The position numbers and the translations under genes are program-made. A stretch of 39,969 nt of DNA from Marinobacter sp. (lineage in GTDB: Bacteria > Pseudomonadota > Gammaproteobacteria > Pseudomonadales > Oleiphilaceae): NCBI GenBank assembly GCA_014762755.1, contig JABURI010000262.1, positions 46,068 through 86,036 of the forward strand, given 5' to 3'. Positions within the stretch are counted from its first letter, which is position 1. The number at the start of each line of letters is the position of its first letter. Below, in pieces: positions 26,059-34,087 of the stretch. A model generated the notes under the pieces. It made no database searches, was not told the DNA's origin, and worked only from the letters and a program-made list of their open reading frames with translations.

Positions 26059-27489
26059 ATGGATAGAAAGTACCAGGCAGTTGCCGAGAAAATTAAGAAA
26101 CTGGTCATGGATTCGGATTACCGGTTGGGCGGCAAGATTCCAAGCATTCGGGATTTGGCGCTTACTTACGGCGTCAGCATTACTACAATCACGGCTGCCC
26201 TCAGGTTGCTTGAAAGTCAAGGGATCATCGAAGCGAGAGATCGAGTTGGTTATTTTGCATCATCGCGTGTTCTTGGGGCTGTGGATCGAAGTCGCGAACA
26301 TGAGCCGGTTCCAACGAATCTTGCTGATAATACCTTCATCAGAGACCTCGCAACGCTGAACCAGAACCATGCGGTTCCTCTTGGATCTGCTATTCCTGCA
26401 AACGAATACTTGCCCAATCGACAAATTCAAAAGTCACTGTTGAGGGCCGCAAGGCGAACATCTGAAACCCTCAGTTACTGGTTTCCCGGAACCCCCGCCT
26501 ATCTCTCGGCAATTGCGCGCAGAATGTCGAATATAGGTGTCAACTCAAGGGGTTCAGACATTATTGCGACCAATGGAGCCCAGGAAGCTGTCATGATTGC
26601 GTTGGCGGCGCTGACCAATAAAGGGGATACAGTTGCCATAGCGTCCCCATCTTACCCAGGCATCCTGCACGCCCTTCAGATTCTTGATCTCCAGGTTGTC
26701 GAGATACCGTGTTTTCCTCATGGACCGATCAGTCTGGACACTCTGGAATTTGCCACGCGTAATTTTGAGATAAAGGCGCTTTGTGTCTCTGCGAACTGTA
26801 GCAACCCAACAGGGTACTCTCTCTCCGATGAGGATAAACAAAGCCTGATCAACATTTGCAAAAAGTCAGACGTTGCCATCATCGAGGATGATGTTTATGG
26901 CGACATCTTCCACGGCAAAGCTCGGCCAACGCCATTGAAGGCTTTGGATACTGATGGAAACGTGATTTATTGCAGCTCTTTCTCCAAAACCATTTCTCCG
27001 GGCTTGCGGGCCGGTTGGATTCACCCAGGGCGTTATTATCAGTCGATCGCCAACCAGAAGTACTTTTTTAATTTGGCGTGCCCGGCGATCACGCAAATTG
27101 CAGTTGCAGATTTTCTCGACTGCGGCACTTATGACCTACATCTCAGAAAGATGAGGAAGGTTTATCAGCGAAACGTAAACATGCTCAGAAACCTAGTGCT
27201 CAGACACTTTCCTGAGGGTACGCACTGTACGGTGCCAGATGGGGGATATGTGTTCTGGGTGACGCTCCCGTTCGCGGTAGATATGGAAAAGATCTACGAG
27301 GAAGCGTTGCGCCATCGGATTTATTTTGCGCCTGGCAGCATGTTTTCAGTTTCAAAGAGTGCGGGCAGGTGTTTAAGGGTTTCTGGTTCCAATCCTGTCA
27401 GTACCAAAGTTAAAGATTCAATCAAGTACTTGGCGGATCGCATCGAAGAAAGCTTTCATGCAAGAAGCCATGATTGTCAGGCGCATTAA
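26059..27489 (+). CDS. MocR-type regulator (GntR winged helix + PLP aminotransferase fold), 476 aa
   Basis: Residues 1-75 form a GntR winged helix (LGGKIPSIRDLALTYGVSITTIT), typical of the DNA-binding part. From about 110 a fold-type I aminotransferase domain follows, with NGAQEAVMIALAAL, NCSNPTGYSLS, EDDVYGDIF and the PLP lysine in SSFSKTISPG (about 310). The frame could open at a TTG (26035), but the ATG at 26059 begins the homology. In this family the PLP domain senses an amine or vitamin B6 and the protein controls a nearby operon. Here it is followed, after 90 bp, by two methyltransferases and an ABM-fold protein. Confidence 0.88.
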   Translation: MDRKYQAVAEKIKKLVMDSDYRLGGKIPSIRDLALTYGVSITTITAALRLLESQGIIEARDRVGYFASSRVLGAVDRSREHEPVPTNLADNTFIRDLATLNQNHAVPLGSAIPANEYLPNRQIQKSLLRAARRTSETLSYWFPGTPAYLSAIARRMSNIGVNSRGSDIIATNGAQEAVMIALAALTNKGDTVAIASPSYPGILHALQILDLQVVEIPCFPHGPISLDTLEFATRNFEIKALCVSANCSNPTGYSLSDEDKQSLINICKKSDVAIIEDDVYGDIFHGKARPTPLKALDTDGNVIYCSSFSKTISPGLRAGWIHPGRYYQSIANQKYFFNLACPAITQIAVADFLDCGTYDLHLRKMRKVYQRNVNMLRNLVLRHFPEGTHCTVPDGGYVFWVTLPFAVDMEKIYEEALRHRIYFAPGSMFSVSKSAGRCLRVSGSNPVSTKVKDSIKYLADRIEESFHARSHDCQAH

Positions 27490-27579
27490 TCAATCTGTCA
27501 CCCTTTAAAAGGACGCCTCTGTACCTGTTGCGATATCTCGGTTTTGGCGAAAGTCAGTAAATGGACTTTGGAGGAAAGA

Positions 27580-28254
27580 ATGCATCTCTCATCAGTAGTG
27601 CCGTGGGGACGTAATCTGGCCGAGTATCAACGAATGTTTGGGCTCACACCCCGAGACCTCGAAGGAAAGATTCTCGGCGTCGGAGACGGTCCCGCCAGTT
27701 TTAACGCTGAACTCTCTGCGAAGGGAGGACAGGTTGTTTCAATCGATCCTATTTACAAGTTCTCACGCCAAGAGATCGCACGTCGAATTGATGAAATTAC
27801 GCCCGTCATGCGTGCTGAACTGAATAAACACAGCGCCAACTATTTGTGGAAAGATTTCTCCGATGTCGATCAATTGGTTGCCTGTCGCACCTCTTCAATG
27901 TCGATCTTTCTGGAAGATTATGAGCACGGCATCCGTGAAGGGCGTTATCTGGAAGGTGTTTTGCCGCGATTGCCTGCTTCGGGTGTCTATGATTTGGCGC
28001 TGTGTTCGCATCTGTTGTTCCTTTACGAGGAAAACTTAAATTTTGAGTTCCACATCAATTCGCTGCTTGAGATATGTCGCGTTTCGGACGAAGCACGAGT
28101 TTATCCGCTTGTAAATCAGGCCGGTAAGCAATCTCGTTTCCTCAACCCATCCCTCAAACGCCTCAATGAGGCCGGTTACCACTGCCACGTTGTCCAGGTT
28201 GACTACTGCTTTCAGCGTGGTGCGAACGAAATGCTTGTCATCCGGAGAAGATGA
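27580..28254 (+). CDS. SAM-dependent methyltransferase-like protein, 224 aa
   Basis: It begins MHLSSVVPWGRNLAEYQRMF, with GGAGG five to six nt before the ATG (the frame extends to a TTG at 27544). A Rossmann motif I (LGVGDGPASFN) is followed by a D in VVSIDP, then YDLALCSHLLFLY as the post-I strand. This is a conserved bacterial family of unknown substrate; the usual DxGxGxG appears as GVGDGP. It sits at the head of a tight three-gene run: the next start follows the stop immediately. Confidence 0.75.
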   Translation: MHLSSVVPWGRNLAEYQRMFGLTPRDLEGKILGVGDGPASFNAELSAKGGQVVSIDPIYKFSRQEIARRIDEITPVMRAELNKHSANYLWKDFSDVDQLVACRTSSMSIFLEDYEHGIREGRYLEGVLPRLPASGVYDLALCSHLLFLYEENLNFEFHINSLLEICRVSDEARVYPLVNQAGKQSRFLNPSLKRLNEAGYHCHVVQVDYCFQRGANEMLVIRRR

Positions 28255-28578
28255 ATGACCTTGCTAACTCGCCTATGCGAAGTGCCTTACTTCGCCGTTA
28301 TCTTTTCGTCCATAAAGGCCGCGGACGACACTGGTTACGCCTCCATGGCCGATCGCATGATGAAACTTGCAGCCCAACAGCCTGGCTTTATTGGCGTTGA
28401 TTCCGCTCGAGAGGAGGTGGGAATCACGGTTTCATACTGGAAAGACTTGGCCTCAATTCAGCAATGGAAGAACCAAGTAGAGCACAGGGAGGCGCAGCGG
28501 CTCGGCAAAAAGCAATGGTACGAGTCTTATACGATTCGAATAGCCAAGGTCGAGCGGCAGTATGACTTCGGACTTTGA
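28255..28578 (+). CDS. ABM-fold protein (antibiotic biosynthesis [17 protein letters not shown]), 107 aa
   Basis: A short protein with the pattern of the ABM/YqjZ-like dimeric alpha-beta barrel: FAVIFSSIKAADD, then MMKLAAQQPGFIGVDSAREE, ITVSYWKDLASIQQWKNQVEH and a WYESYTIRIAKV end. Family members include cofactor-free oxygenases and heme-degrading enzymes, but many have no known activity. Its ATG directly follows the previous stop and its 3' end overlaps the next gene by 17 nt, so it is co-translated with both methyltransferases. Confidence 0.8.
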   Translation: MTLLTRLCEVPYFAVIFSSIKAADDTGYASMADRMMKLAAQQPGFIGVDSAREEVGITVSYWKDLASIQQWKNQVEHREAQRLGKKQWYESYTIRIAKVERQYDFGL

Positions 28579-29242
28579 GGATCAGGTTTTAACCGCTTGG
28601 GAATCAAACGCGAAAAGTTGGATCGATGCGGTCACCAACAAGGGAATACGAGCGCCCGGTTCGGTCACTCGTGAGGCGTTGCTGGCCGCCATGGAGCCGC
28701 ACCTAACCGTTCATTGCAGGTTGCTCGACGTTGGCTGTGGCGAGGGCTGGTTGGTGGAAGAGATGGTGAACCGCGGTCACGACGCCGTGGGTGTAGATAC
28801 CAGTGTTGCGCTCATCGAGCATGCGAAGAATTGTCGAAAGGGCAGATTCTACGAAGCCAATCAAGACTCAGTTGCAGCTCTTCAATTGGGTGAGTTTGAT
28901 CTTGTCGTCTGCAACTTTTCCCTGTTTGGAGACAAGCCGGTTTCAGGCTTCATAGCCTCTTTGCCTTGCTTACTCAAACCAAAAGGTGTTTGCGTTATTC
29001 AAACGCTCCACCCCGCGCACTTTTTAACAGAAAGCTATTACTCAACCGGATGGCGAGAAGGCACCTGGGCTGGCTTGCCAATTGCTTTCGGAGCGTCACC
29101 GCCGCTTTTCACACGCACAGTCGAAAGTTGGTGGACGCTCTTTCGAAGTTGTGGGGTTAAGATCATTGATCTAATCGAACCTCCGGGAAGTGATGGAAAA
29201 CCGGAATCGATTATCTTCACTGTGAGGTCGTTGCGTAATTGA
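28562..29242 (+). CDS. Class I SAM-dependent methyltransferase, 226 aa
   Basis: Motif I is LLDVGCGEGWLVEEM (about 58-72), post-I is AVGVDTS, and motif II is FDLVVCNFSLF. The C-terminal part (TLHPAHFLTESYYSTGWREG, then SWWTLFRSCGVKIIDL) resembles small-molecule methyltransferases of the UbiE type. The start overlaps the ABM gene. The substrate is unknown. It ends the cluster; a 225-bp gap without a gene separates it from the next frame. Confidence 0.82.
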   Translation: MTSDFEDQVLTAWESNAKSWIDAVTNKGIRAPGSVTREALLAAMEPHLTVHCRLLDVGCGEGWLVEEMVNRGHDAVGVDTSVALIEHAKNCRKGRFYEANQDSVAALQLGEFDLVVCNFSLFGDKPVSGFIASLPCLLKPKGVCVIQTLHPAHFLTESYYSTGWREGTWAGLPIAFGASPPLFTRTVESWWTLFRSCGVKIIDLIEPPGSDGKPESIIFTVRSLRN

Positions 29243-29467
29243 TTTTGACTACAGCATGCTGCGTCACTGGACAGCCGTGGGTTCTTCCTCATTGCTGCGC
29301 ACATTTTAGAAAAGGCTTGTTTGCTCCAAAGTTAAGTTTCGTTCATTCATGCCTGAATGTTCGCTTTGCGACCAGAGCGGCAAATTTATGGCGCCAAACT
29401 GTGGTCAACTTATGGTCTCATCACCAGAAGCGGGTAGGGTAGGGGCTCTGAAGACGGAGCTCGAAGA
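29243..29467. other. Gap without a gene; carries a dispersed repeat word
   Basis: GAATGTTCGCTTTGCGACCAG near 29354-29374 is one of several copies of a short word (others near 25471, 22220 and 39669). A short plus-strand frame (29349-29552, with CSLCDQSG) overlaps the next gene antisense and is not supported. Confidence 0.4.
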
Positions 29468-29830
29468 TCAGATCAGGGATCTTCCAACGCGCTCCTGGAG
29501 CCTTCGGTACCGCAGGCTTCTAAACTTTGGCAGCTCATTCACGAGCTGTTGAAATCGGCCAACCGTCCGCTCGCTCATGATCAGCCACTGATAGTCGAAG
29601 ACGCCATGTTGGGTTTCGAGGAAAAGCTTTACGTCTGCTCTGGTCTCCTCAACCACTTTCACGAGTTCGAACTGTTCCACTGCGCCAAACGCCTCGGCCA
29701 TCCCATCCCCATGGGATTCAATCAACCGCACAGCATCGCTCAGCGAAATAGCGCCCTCTTCATGATTGGACAGAGTTAGCGCAGCGAACCTTAAAAATCG
29801 GTCTCGGGCGAGTCGCTTCATCGTGTGCAT
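29468..29830 (-). CDS. Hypothetical plasmid protein, 120 aa
   Basis: The frame opens further upstream, but the ATG at 29830 has GGGGG seven nt before it (MHTMKRLARDRF). It is a helical, soluble protein with no motif I know. It lies downstream of the terminator at 29885-29916, so it probably has its own promoter. It is last on the minus-strand side of this backbone block. Confidence 0.6.
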   Translation of the reverse strand: MHTMKRLARDRFLRFAALTLSNHEEGAISLSDAVRLIESHGDGMAEAFGAVEQFELVKVVEETRADVKLFLETQHGVFDYQWLIMSERTVGRFQQLVNELPKFRSLRYRRLQERVGRSLI

Positions 29831-29884
29831 TGTGTAACCCCCTTCCTTTGGTTTCTGACGCCCTAATTCCATGGGGAACAGGTG

Positions 29885-29916
29885 TAAAAAAATGCGGGTC
29901 AACACGGACCCGCATT
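29885..29916 (-). terminator. Rho-independent terminator (minus strand)
   Basis: AATGCGGGTC and GACCCGCATT form a perfect 10-bp stem with a six-nt loop. On the minus strand it is followed by a run of T (29885-29890 are A on the plus strand). It ends the operon 30881 to 29930. Confidence 0.85.
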
Positions 29917-29929
29917 ACTAAGTTCCTTT

Positions 29930-30340
29930 TCAGCCCTGTGAGCGCTTCAACGCTGCCTTTACAACACTCAGTGGAGCAACACGATTCCCGCTGCCATCGA
30001 GACTGGCCAACAGGATGTTATTTTTGGGCGCTTTAGTCCGAATGCCGGCTATACGGAGCCGAAGCCCTGACAAAGTGATCTCGGCGTCCAGTGCACTCTC
30101 GGGCAGACCATAAAGCTCATGGAGGTCCAGGAAAGCCTGTCGCTCTTGCGTCATTACGACGCCGTCTTCACAGATGGTCGCAAGATTCAGCTTAAAACTG
30201 CCCGTGGTATCACCGTAGGTGGCACTTCCCGAAGTAATGTGCAGCCCAAGCTCTTTTGAAAGCTCGGCCAATTTCGCGTCCAGTGCCGGACGAATGACGT
30301 TTTTCAGGGTAGGGCGGTCGATAACATTTACTTGTGGCAT
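29930..30340 (-). CDS. Hypothetical plasmid/phage-type protein, 136 aa
   Basis: It is of phage-structural or plasmid style (TSGSATYGDTTGSFKLNLATI), with beta-rich character and no known catalytic motif. The ATG at 30340 is preceded by GAGGAAAACC. It lies 26 nt downstream of the 119-aa gene, on the same strand, and is followed by the terminator. Confidence 0.65.
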   Translation of the reverse strand: MPQVNVIDRPTLKNVIRPALDAKLAELSKELGLHITSGSATYGDTTGSFKLNLATICEDGVVMTQERQAFLDLHELYGLPESALDAEITLSGLRLRIAGIRTKAPKNNILLASLDGSGNRVAPLSVVKAALKRSQG

Positions 30341-30366
30341 AGGGTTTTCCTCGAATCAGAAGGGTA

Positions 30367-30726
30367 TTAAAGATCGTTCGCGCAGTTGGCGGCTTGCAGG
30401 GACTGCTGATACAAGTAGTCGAAGTCTTCTTTCTCAAGATGTCTTCGAGCGAGCTCAACAAACACTTGCGAAACGGAGACATCGGCGCCTCCGCGGTGCT
30501 TCACCGCTTTACTGGCTTTGATGGCCTGATTTATCTCTGCCAGCTCTAGCCGTGCTGCTTCGCGCTGTTGCTGAAGCTCTTCGATCTCATTCCCAATTCG
30601 CCGCTTTACTTCGTCTGTTGCGCTCGACATCCGCGCTTTCAGGCGGCGCTTTTCTTCATCGAGGTTGCCCATCGTCTCTATAAGCACGAGCCGACGCTGG
30701 TGTAGATTTACGAATTTTTCGGCCAT
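30367..30726 (-). CDS. Coiled-coil hypothetical protein, 119 aa
   Basis: From MAEKFVNLHQRR on, almost all of the protein is charged helix with heptads (LDEEKRRLKARM..., IGNEIEELQQQREAARLEL), so it is a likely coiled coil or dimer. The frame could start six codons earlier (30744). The ATG at 30726 is used because a G-run lies about 10 nt upstream and it follows the previous stop closely. It is the second gene of the minus-strand operon. Confidence 0.6.
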   Translation of the reverse strand: MAEKFVNLHQRRLVLIETMGNLDEEKRRLKARMSSATDEVKRRIGNEIEELQQQREAARLELAEINQAIKASKAVKHRGGADVSVSQVFVELARRHLEKEDFDYLYQQSLQAANCANDL

Positions 30727-30731
30727 CACTT

Positions 30732-30881
30732 TCACGCCCCCCATGCCATATCGACATCTTCCCTGGCCACTCTCAGACGACCGCCTCGTGTCTCAATAAC
30801 CAGGGTGTTTTTATAGACCCGCTTAACCTTGGCCAGCACTCGACCCAACCGGACCGTCTGACCCCTTTTTACTTTTTCCAT
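30732..30881 (-). CDS. Small basic protein, 49 aa
   Basis: This is a short frame with an ATG at 30881. MEKVKRGQTVRLGRVLAKVK... is strongly basic, with a beta-strand pattern (VRLGRVLAKVKRVYKNTLVIE) like small OB/SH3-type nucleic-acid-binding proteins; this is a guess from pattern. Its end lies beside or slightly overlaps the next gene's start. It is first in the operon. Confidence 0.5.
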   Translation of the reverse strand: MEKVKRGQTVRLGRVLAKVKRVYKNTLVIETRGGRLRVAREDVDMAWGA

Positions 30882-31015
30882 CTAACTTACCTCGCTTTGC
30901 GGTAAACCAATTTGAATGCCATTTAAGCGTAACTTTATTTCCTTTTTCTGTCAACTTTTTTGTATATCTTTCAAGCCTAAAAAGATTAGATTATCTTTCA
31001 GAACAACAATAGCCG

Positions 31016-31219
31016 TCACCTGGAGTTTCCGGCCGGAAACAGATGATCCATGCTCAAAGAATCTTTATGTCTTTCCAGATGCTCAAGCGCCTGGCTCCTT
31101 GGAACAGAGGACTCAATGGGCAGGGGAACCACGTTGGAGCCAAAAGTCTTCTGAAACTGTTCGCCCAAATCGCCTTCGAATACAACACACCACAATCCGT
31201 TTCGCGTCACCAGATCCAT
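31016..31219 (-). CDS. Hypothetical small protein, 67 aa
   Basis: The frame opens at an ATG at 31240, but the ATG at 31219 has GGAG nine nt upstream (MDLVTRNGLWCVVFEGDLGE). The last codons (FPAGNSR) are encoded by copy 7 of the palindrome. This gene is divergent from parA. No family is recognised. Confidence 0.5.
   Translation of the reverse strand: MDLVTRNGLWCVVFEGDLGEQFQKTFGSNVVPLPIESSVPRSQALEHLERHKDSLSMDHLFPAGNSR
31025..31040. repeat. GTTTCCGGCCGGAAAC palindrome, copy 7
   Basis: A perfect copy, the only one outside the 0-5.7 kb block. It lies inside the 3' end of the 67-aa gene, 335 bp upstream of parA. Confidence 0.95.
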
Positions 31220-31264
31220 CTCGAAACTCTCCAATTTCATATAGTTCTATATTAGATGGCACTA

Positions 31265-31319
31265 TTTGATTCGAGTCAAAGTATTTTTGTTGAAAGTTTG
31301 ACAAAAAAACCGGTAGGAT
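31265..31319 (+). promoter_or_regulatory. parA promoter with near-palindromic operator
   Basis: TTTGATTCGAGTCAAA (31265-31280) is a 16-bp inverted repeat with one mismatched pair at its arms' inner end. A -35 TTGAAA (31290) and a -10 TAGGAT (31314) 18 bp apart follow; a second -35-like TTGACA is at 31298. ParA/ParB or KorA-like autoregulation at this palindrome would fit. AAGGACCTACCC precedes the parA ATG. Confidence 0.5.
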
Positions 31320-31375
31320 GAGCCATTACTCACGTTCGCCGGTTCTCGTGGCGACCTAACAGAAGGACCTACCCA

Positions 31376-32092
31376 ATGGCGAAGCCCTTTGCCCCTAAGC
31401 TCAAACGCCCCATCAAAATTGCAGTAATCAACCGAAAAGGTGGCGTCGGCAAGACCAACACCACTATTAACCTGGCCTGTGAATTTGTGAATCGCGGGTA
31501 CTCCACGGTGATCGCTGACACCGAGAAAGAAGGTGGTTGTGTCCACTGGCAAAGTTTGGCGGGTGATAACGCCAAAGTACCGGTGGTTGGAATGTATGAC
31601 CCGATGATCAAGGTCAACATCAAAGCCTATGAAGGTTCCAACGACATCATCTTGATTGACACCGCAGGCATCATTGTTGATATGGACGATGAGGAAGACG
31701 GAAAAGCCAGCAAGATCAATAGCGCTGTTATGGCTATGGCAGACTACGTCATTGTTCCTCTGCAGCCCGCACCCGCAGACTTCCGCGCAACAGAGATCTG
31801 CGTGGAATCACTCAGCAAGATTCAAGAGTTTCGCGATGGAGCTCCGTTTTTCCGGGTTTTGTTGACCAGTACCCGCGCCAATGAAGATTTAACCAGGATG
31901 GCCTTGGAGTTATTCGGGGAGGACTACCCCTACCCAGTTTTCAAGACAACCATTCGTCGCTCTGAAGAGTTCAAGAAAGCCCACGCCTACGGCCAGGGCA
32001 TCGTTGACTATGCCAAGCGATCGGAGTCTGCAAACGACATCCGAGACTTGGCCGACGAAATTCTGAAGGACCTGGATGAGGGCAAGGCATGA
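31376..32092 (+). CDS. parA: ParA partition ATPase, 238 aa
   Basis: A deviant Walker A KGGVGKTNTTINLA (about 20-33) and a Walker A' / Walker B region DIILIDTAG define the MinD/ParA family. There is no N-terminal DNA-binding domain, so it is of the short type (like IncC of RK2). It is the first gene of a coupled operon; its stop overlaps the parB start by 4 nt. It moves plasmid copies apart with ParB. Confidence 0.92.
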   Translation: MAKPFAPKLKRPIKIAVINRKGGVGKTNTTINLACEFVNRGYSTVIADTEKEGGCVHWQSLAGDNAKVPVVGMYDPMIKVNIKAYEGSNDIILIDTAGIIVDMDDEEDGKASKINSAVMAMADYVIVPLQPAPADFRATEICVESLSKIQEFRDGAPFFRVLLTSTRANEDLTRMALELFGEDYPYPVFKTTIRRSEEFKKAHAYGQGIVDYAKRSESANDIRDLADEILKDLDEGKA

Positions 32093-33042
32093 GCAAAAAG
32101 GCAGGCCTCAAAGCCGCTTTGGGTGGCGGCAGAAAAGAATCCACTGAGACCAGGGAAACGAGCAAACCCGTCGTTATTGCCGCGACTGGGGAACTTTGCC
32201 GTGTATTGATCTCATCTATCACCCCGGATCCTAACCAACCGCGCGAAACGTTCGATCCTAATTTCATTGATTCTCTAGCGCGCAAGCTCCAAAAGGACGG
32301 GCAGCATCAACCCATTACCGTGGTGATGACCGGACCTAATCAATACAAGATCCGCAACGGCGAAAACCGTTGGAAAGCTGCCCAAAAAGCCGGTTGGGAA
32401 TATATCGACGCCATTGTTTATGAGTATGAGCCGGCGGAGCTTACCGCCCCAGAGCAGGCAGAAATTCTTCGGAAGCAGAAGTCTGACAACGATGATCGAC
32501 GCCCTCTGACACCCTGGGAAGACATCAAAGCCTGTGCACGGTACGTGGAACTGTCCGGGAAAAAGCAGGGCGAGGCCGCAGAAGACTTGGATCTCTCGAA
32601 AACCGATCTCAGCAAACGCCTGAAGATTTTCAACGGTCCCGAAGAAATCCAGATGCTGGTTCGCGCTGAAGCGCTGACCAACCTGAACACCCTTGGCAGC
32701 CTGGTTGAATTATGGAAACTCGATCAGGAATACGCCGCGGCCGAAGCCCAGAAAATCCTTGAAGCTGGCCAAATTTCATCCGGGGCTGAACAGAAGTACG
32801 CCGCCAGGGTAAAAGCGCTTAAAGAGGGCAGGGAAGTACCAGGGTCCAAACCTGCAAAGAAAGAGCAAGAACCCCAGACGCCGAAACCAATGACGTTCTC
32901 GGCCAAGAAAGTGAATGTGGCCGAAAAGGGCGTGTTGGAAATTGAAGATGGGAAAGGCAACGCCATGCGCTTCAAAGTCCCAAGAAGCTGGAAGAAAGAC
33001 TGGGAGAAAATCGGCGAAGCGCTGTTTGGCGGTAAATTATGA
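32089..33042 (+). CDS. parB: ParB/KorB-like centromere-binding protein, 317 aa
   Basis: A ParB N-terminal domain (PNQPRETFD, then NGENRWKAAQKAG) is followed by a helix-turn-helix (QGEAAEDLDLSKTDLSKRLKIF) and a segment LNTLGSLVELWKLDQ that resembles the KorB operator-binding region. The C-terminus has a Lys/Pro-rich linker and a small dimer domain. It overlaps parA and the following 137-aa gene by 4 nt each. The DNA site it binds is unknown; the 16-bp palindromes are candidates. Confidence 0.88.
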   Translation: MSKKAGLKAALGGGRKESTETRETSKPVVIAATGELCRVLISSITPDPNQPRETFDPNFIDSLARKLQKDGQHQPITVVMTGPNQYKIRNGENRWKAAQKAGWEYIDAIVYEYEPAELTAPEQAEILRKQKSDNDDRRPLTPWEDIKACARYVELSGKKQGEAAEDLDLSKTDLSKRLKIFNGPEEIQMLVRAEALTNLNTLGSLVELWKLDQEYAAAEAQKILEAGQISSGAEQKYAARVKALKEGREVPGSKPAKKEQEPQTPKPMTFSAKKVNVAEKGVLEIEDGKGNAMRFKVPRSWKKDWEKIGEALFGGKL

Positions 33043-33452
33043 GCGATGAAACCAAAAAACAGAGGGTAGGGGATGGCCGCGTGTTCTTTGCGCACGTTTT
33101 GGCGGTTTTCGGGCCACAGGAAAGCCACGATGTCACCGCTCAACGCATTCTCGATATCGGCAGAGTCCGTTACGGTGCTGAGAGGGACAGTTTGAGAGGC
33201 AAACACCTCCGATCCTGGGCTGACGGCACCCGGATCGTTCCGAAATGGGCATACGCGGCCGCACTCGATTTGGCACTGGATAACGGATTTGAGCCAACCG
33301 ATGACGACCAAGCCATCGCAACTTGGAAGACCTGGCGTTCCGAACGGCAGGAATTATCCGATGAGCAAGCCTTCACGGAGTTTCTGAGCTCTATCCCCTT
33401 ATCCGACACACAACGGGCAGCTGTTCAGACATACGCGGGGTTAGGTCAATGA
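33039..33452 (+). CDS. Hypothetical protein in the par operon, 137 aa
   Basis: It overlaps both neighbours by 4 nt (ATGA), so it is translated with parB and the KorA-like gene. It is soluble and acidic, with a middle stretch RGKHLRSWADGTRIVPKWAY that might form a DNA-binding helix pair. No family is recognised. A role in plasmid maintenance is likely from position only. Confidence 0.75.
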   Translation: MSDETKKQRVGDGRVFFAHVLAVFGPQESHDVTAQRILDIGRVRYGAERDSLRGKHLRSWADGTRIVPKWAYAAALDLALDNGFEPTDDDQAIATWKTWRSERQELSDEQAFTEFLSSIPLSDTQRAAVQTYAGLGQ

Positions 33453-34054
33453 ATATTCATCCTCAATCCTTCGCCAAGGCAGTAAGGGCTGTAAAGCCTT
33501 CTCCGGAACTGAAAGATCGCGCTTACCGCGTTCTAGTTGAAGGCGTACCAACTCTGGAAGTGTTTGAGCGAGACGCTCCAAATGCAGAGAGGGATTATCA
33601 GGTCCTTGTGGATCTGTTCAAGCACGCTGTGGCACCGACCGAACAACCGATGTTCACTCAATTGCAGCTTGTGTCGATCACCACAGAGTTTCGATACATT
33701 AAGTATTGGGTTTTCATGGCGTTGTCGCTTGTCCTGGTTGACGGCTATGGCATGTCCCAAGTCGGTCGTTTACTTGGAATGTCACGGCAACAAGTGAACA
33801 TCGGAGTGACCAAAGCTAAGGAAAAGGCTTTGTTTCTTGGCATCCTGGATGACGCGCCGGATCTGGAGACGATCACTGTGCAAATCCCGAAAACTGTCGC
33901 AAAGCAGGTGAAAGATTACGAGCACGAATTTGCAAGCGCCACCGTGAAAGAGGGGGCCCAGAAGCGTCCTGTTTTCGCGATTCTCAACAATGAGGATGCA
34001 GATCGGGTAGAGCAATTCATTTCTGAATTAAAAGCAGTGAAAGCCAGTGCATAA
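33449..34054 (+). CDS. KorA/TrfB-like regulator, 201 aa
   Basis: Residues 92-165 follow the layout of RK2 KorA: VLVDG, a helix-turn-helix GMSQVGRLLGMSRQQVNIGV (101-120), and then TVQIP...VKDYEHEF, matching KorA's TAVLPEHQ...KWEADA region. The first 60 residues also hold a similar VLVEGVPTLEVF piece. It is longer than KorA (101 aa), so this may be a duplicated or extended form. It closes the par operon, and a perfect hairpin follows at 34061. KorA in RK2 represses the central operons through GTTTAGCTAAAC. Confidence 0.6.
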   Translation: MNIHPQSFAKAVRAVKPSPELKDRAYRVLVEGVPTLEVFERDAPNAERDYQVLVDLFKHAVAPTEQPMFTQLQLVSITTEFRYIKYWVFMALSLVLVDGYGMSQVGRLLGMSRQQVNIGVTKAKEKALFLGILDDAPDLETITVQIPKTVAKQVKDYEHEFASATVKEGAQKRPVFAILNNEDADRVEQFISELKAVKASA

Positions 34055-34060
34055 ATAGGA

Positions 34061-34081
34061 GGTCGACATTGATTGTCGACC
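34061..34081. terminator. Perfect hairpin between convergent operons
   Basis: GGTCGACA-TTGAT-TGTCGACC has an 8-bp perfect stem and lies between the par operon (plus) and the nuclease gene (minus). Arms TAGGA and TCCTA outside extend it. No T-run is present, so it may be bidirectional and weak. Confidence 0.55.
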
Positions 34082-34087
34082 CAATTC

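Noticed and set aside
29349..29552. 67-aa plus-strand frame with a CSLC start
   Set aside because: It overlaps the 120-aa gene antisense; the Cys pair is not enough to call a gene.
31298..31303. TTGACA as the main parA -35 box
   Set aside because: No acceptable -10 lies 16-18 bp downstream; the TTGAAA/TAGGAT pair fits better.
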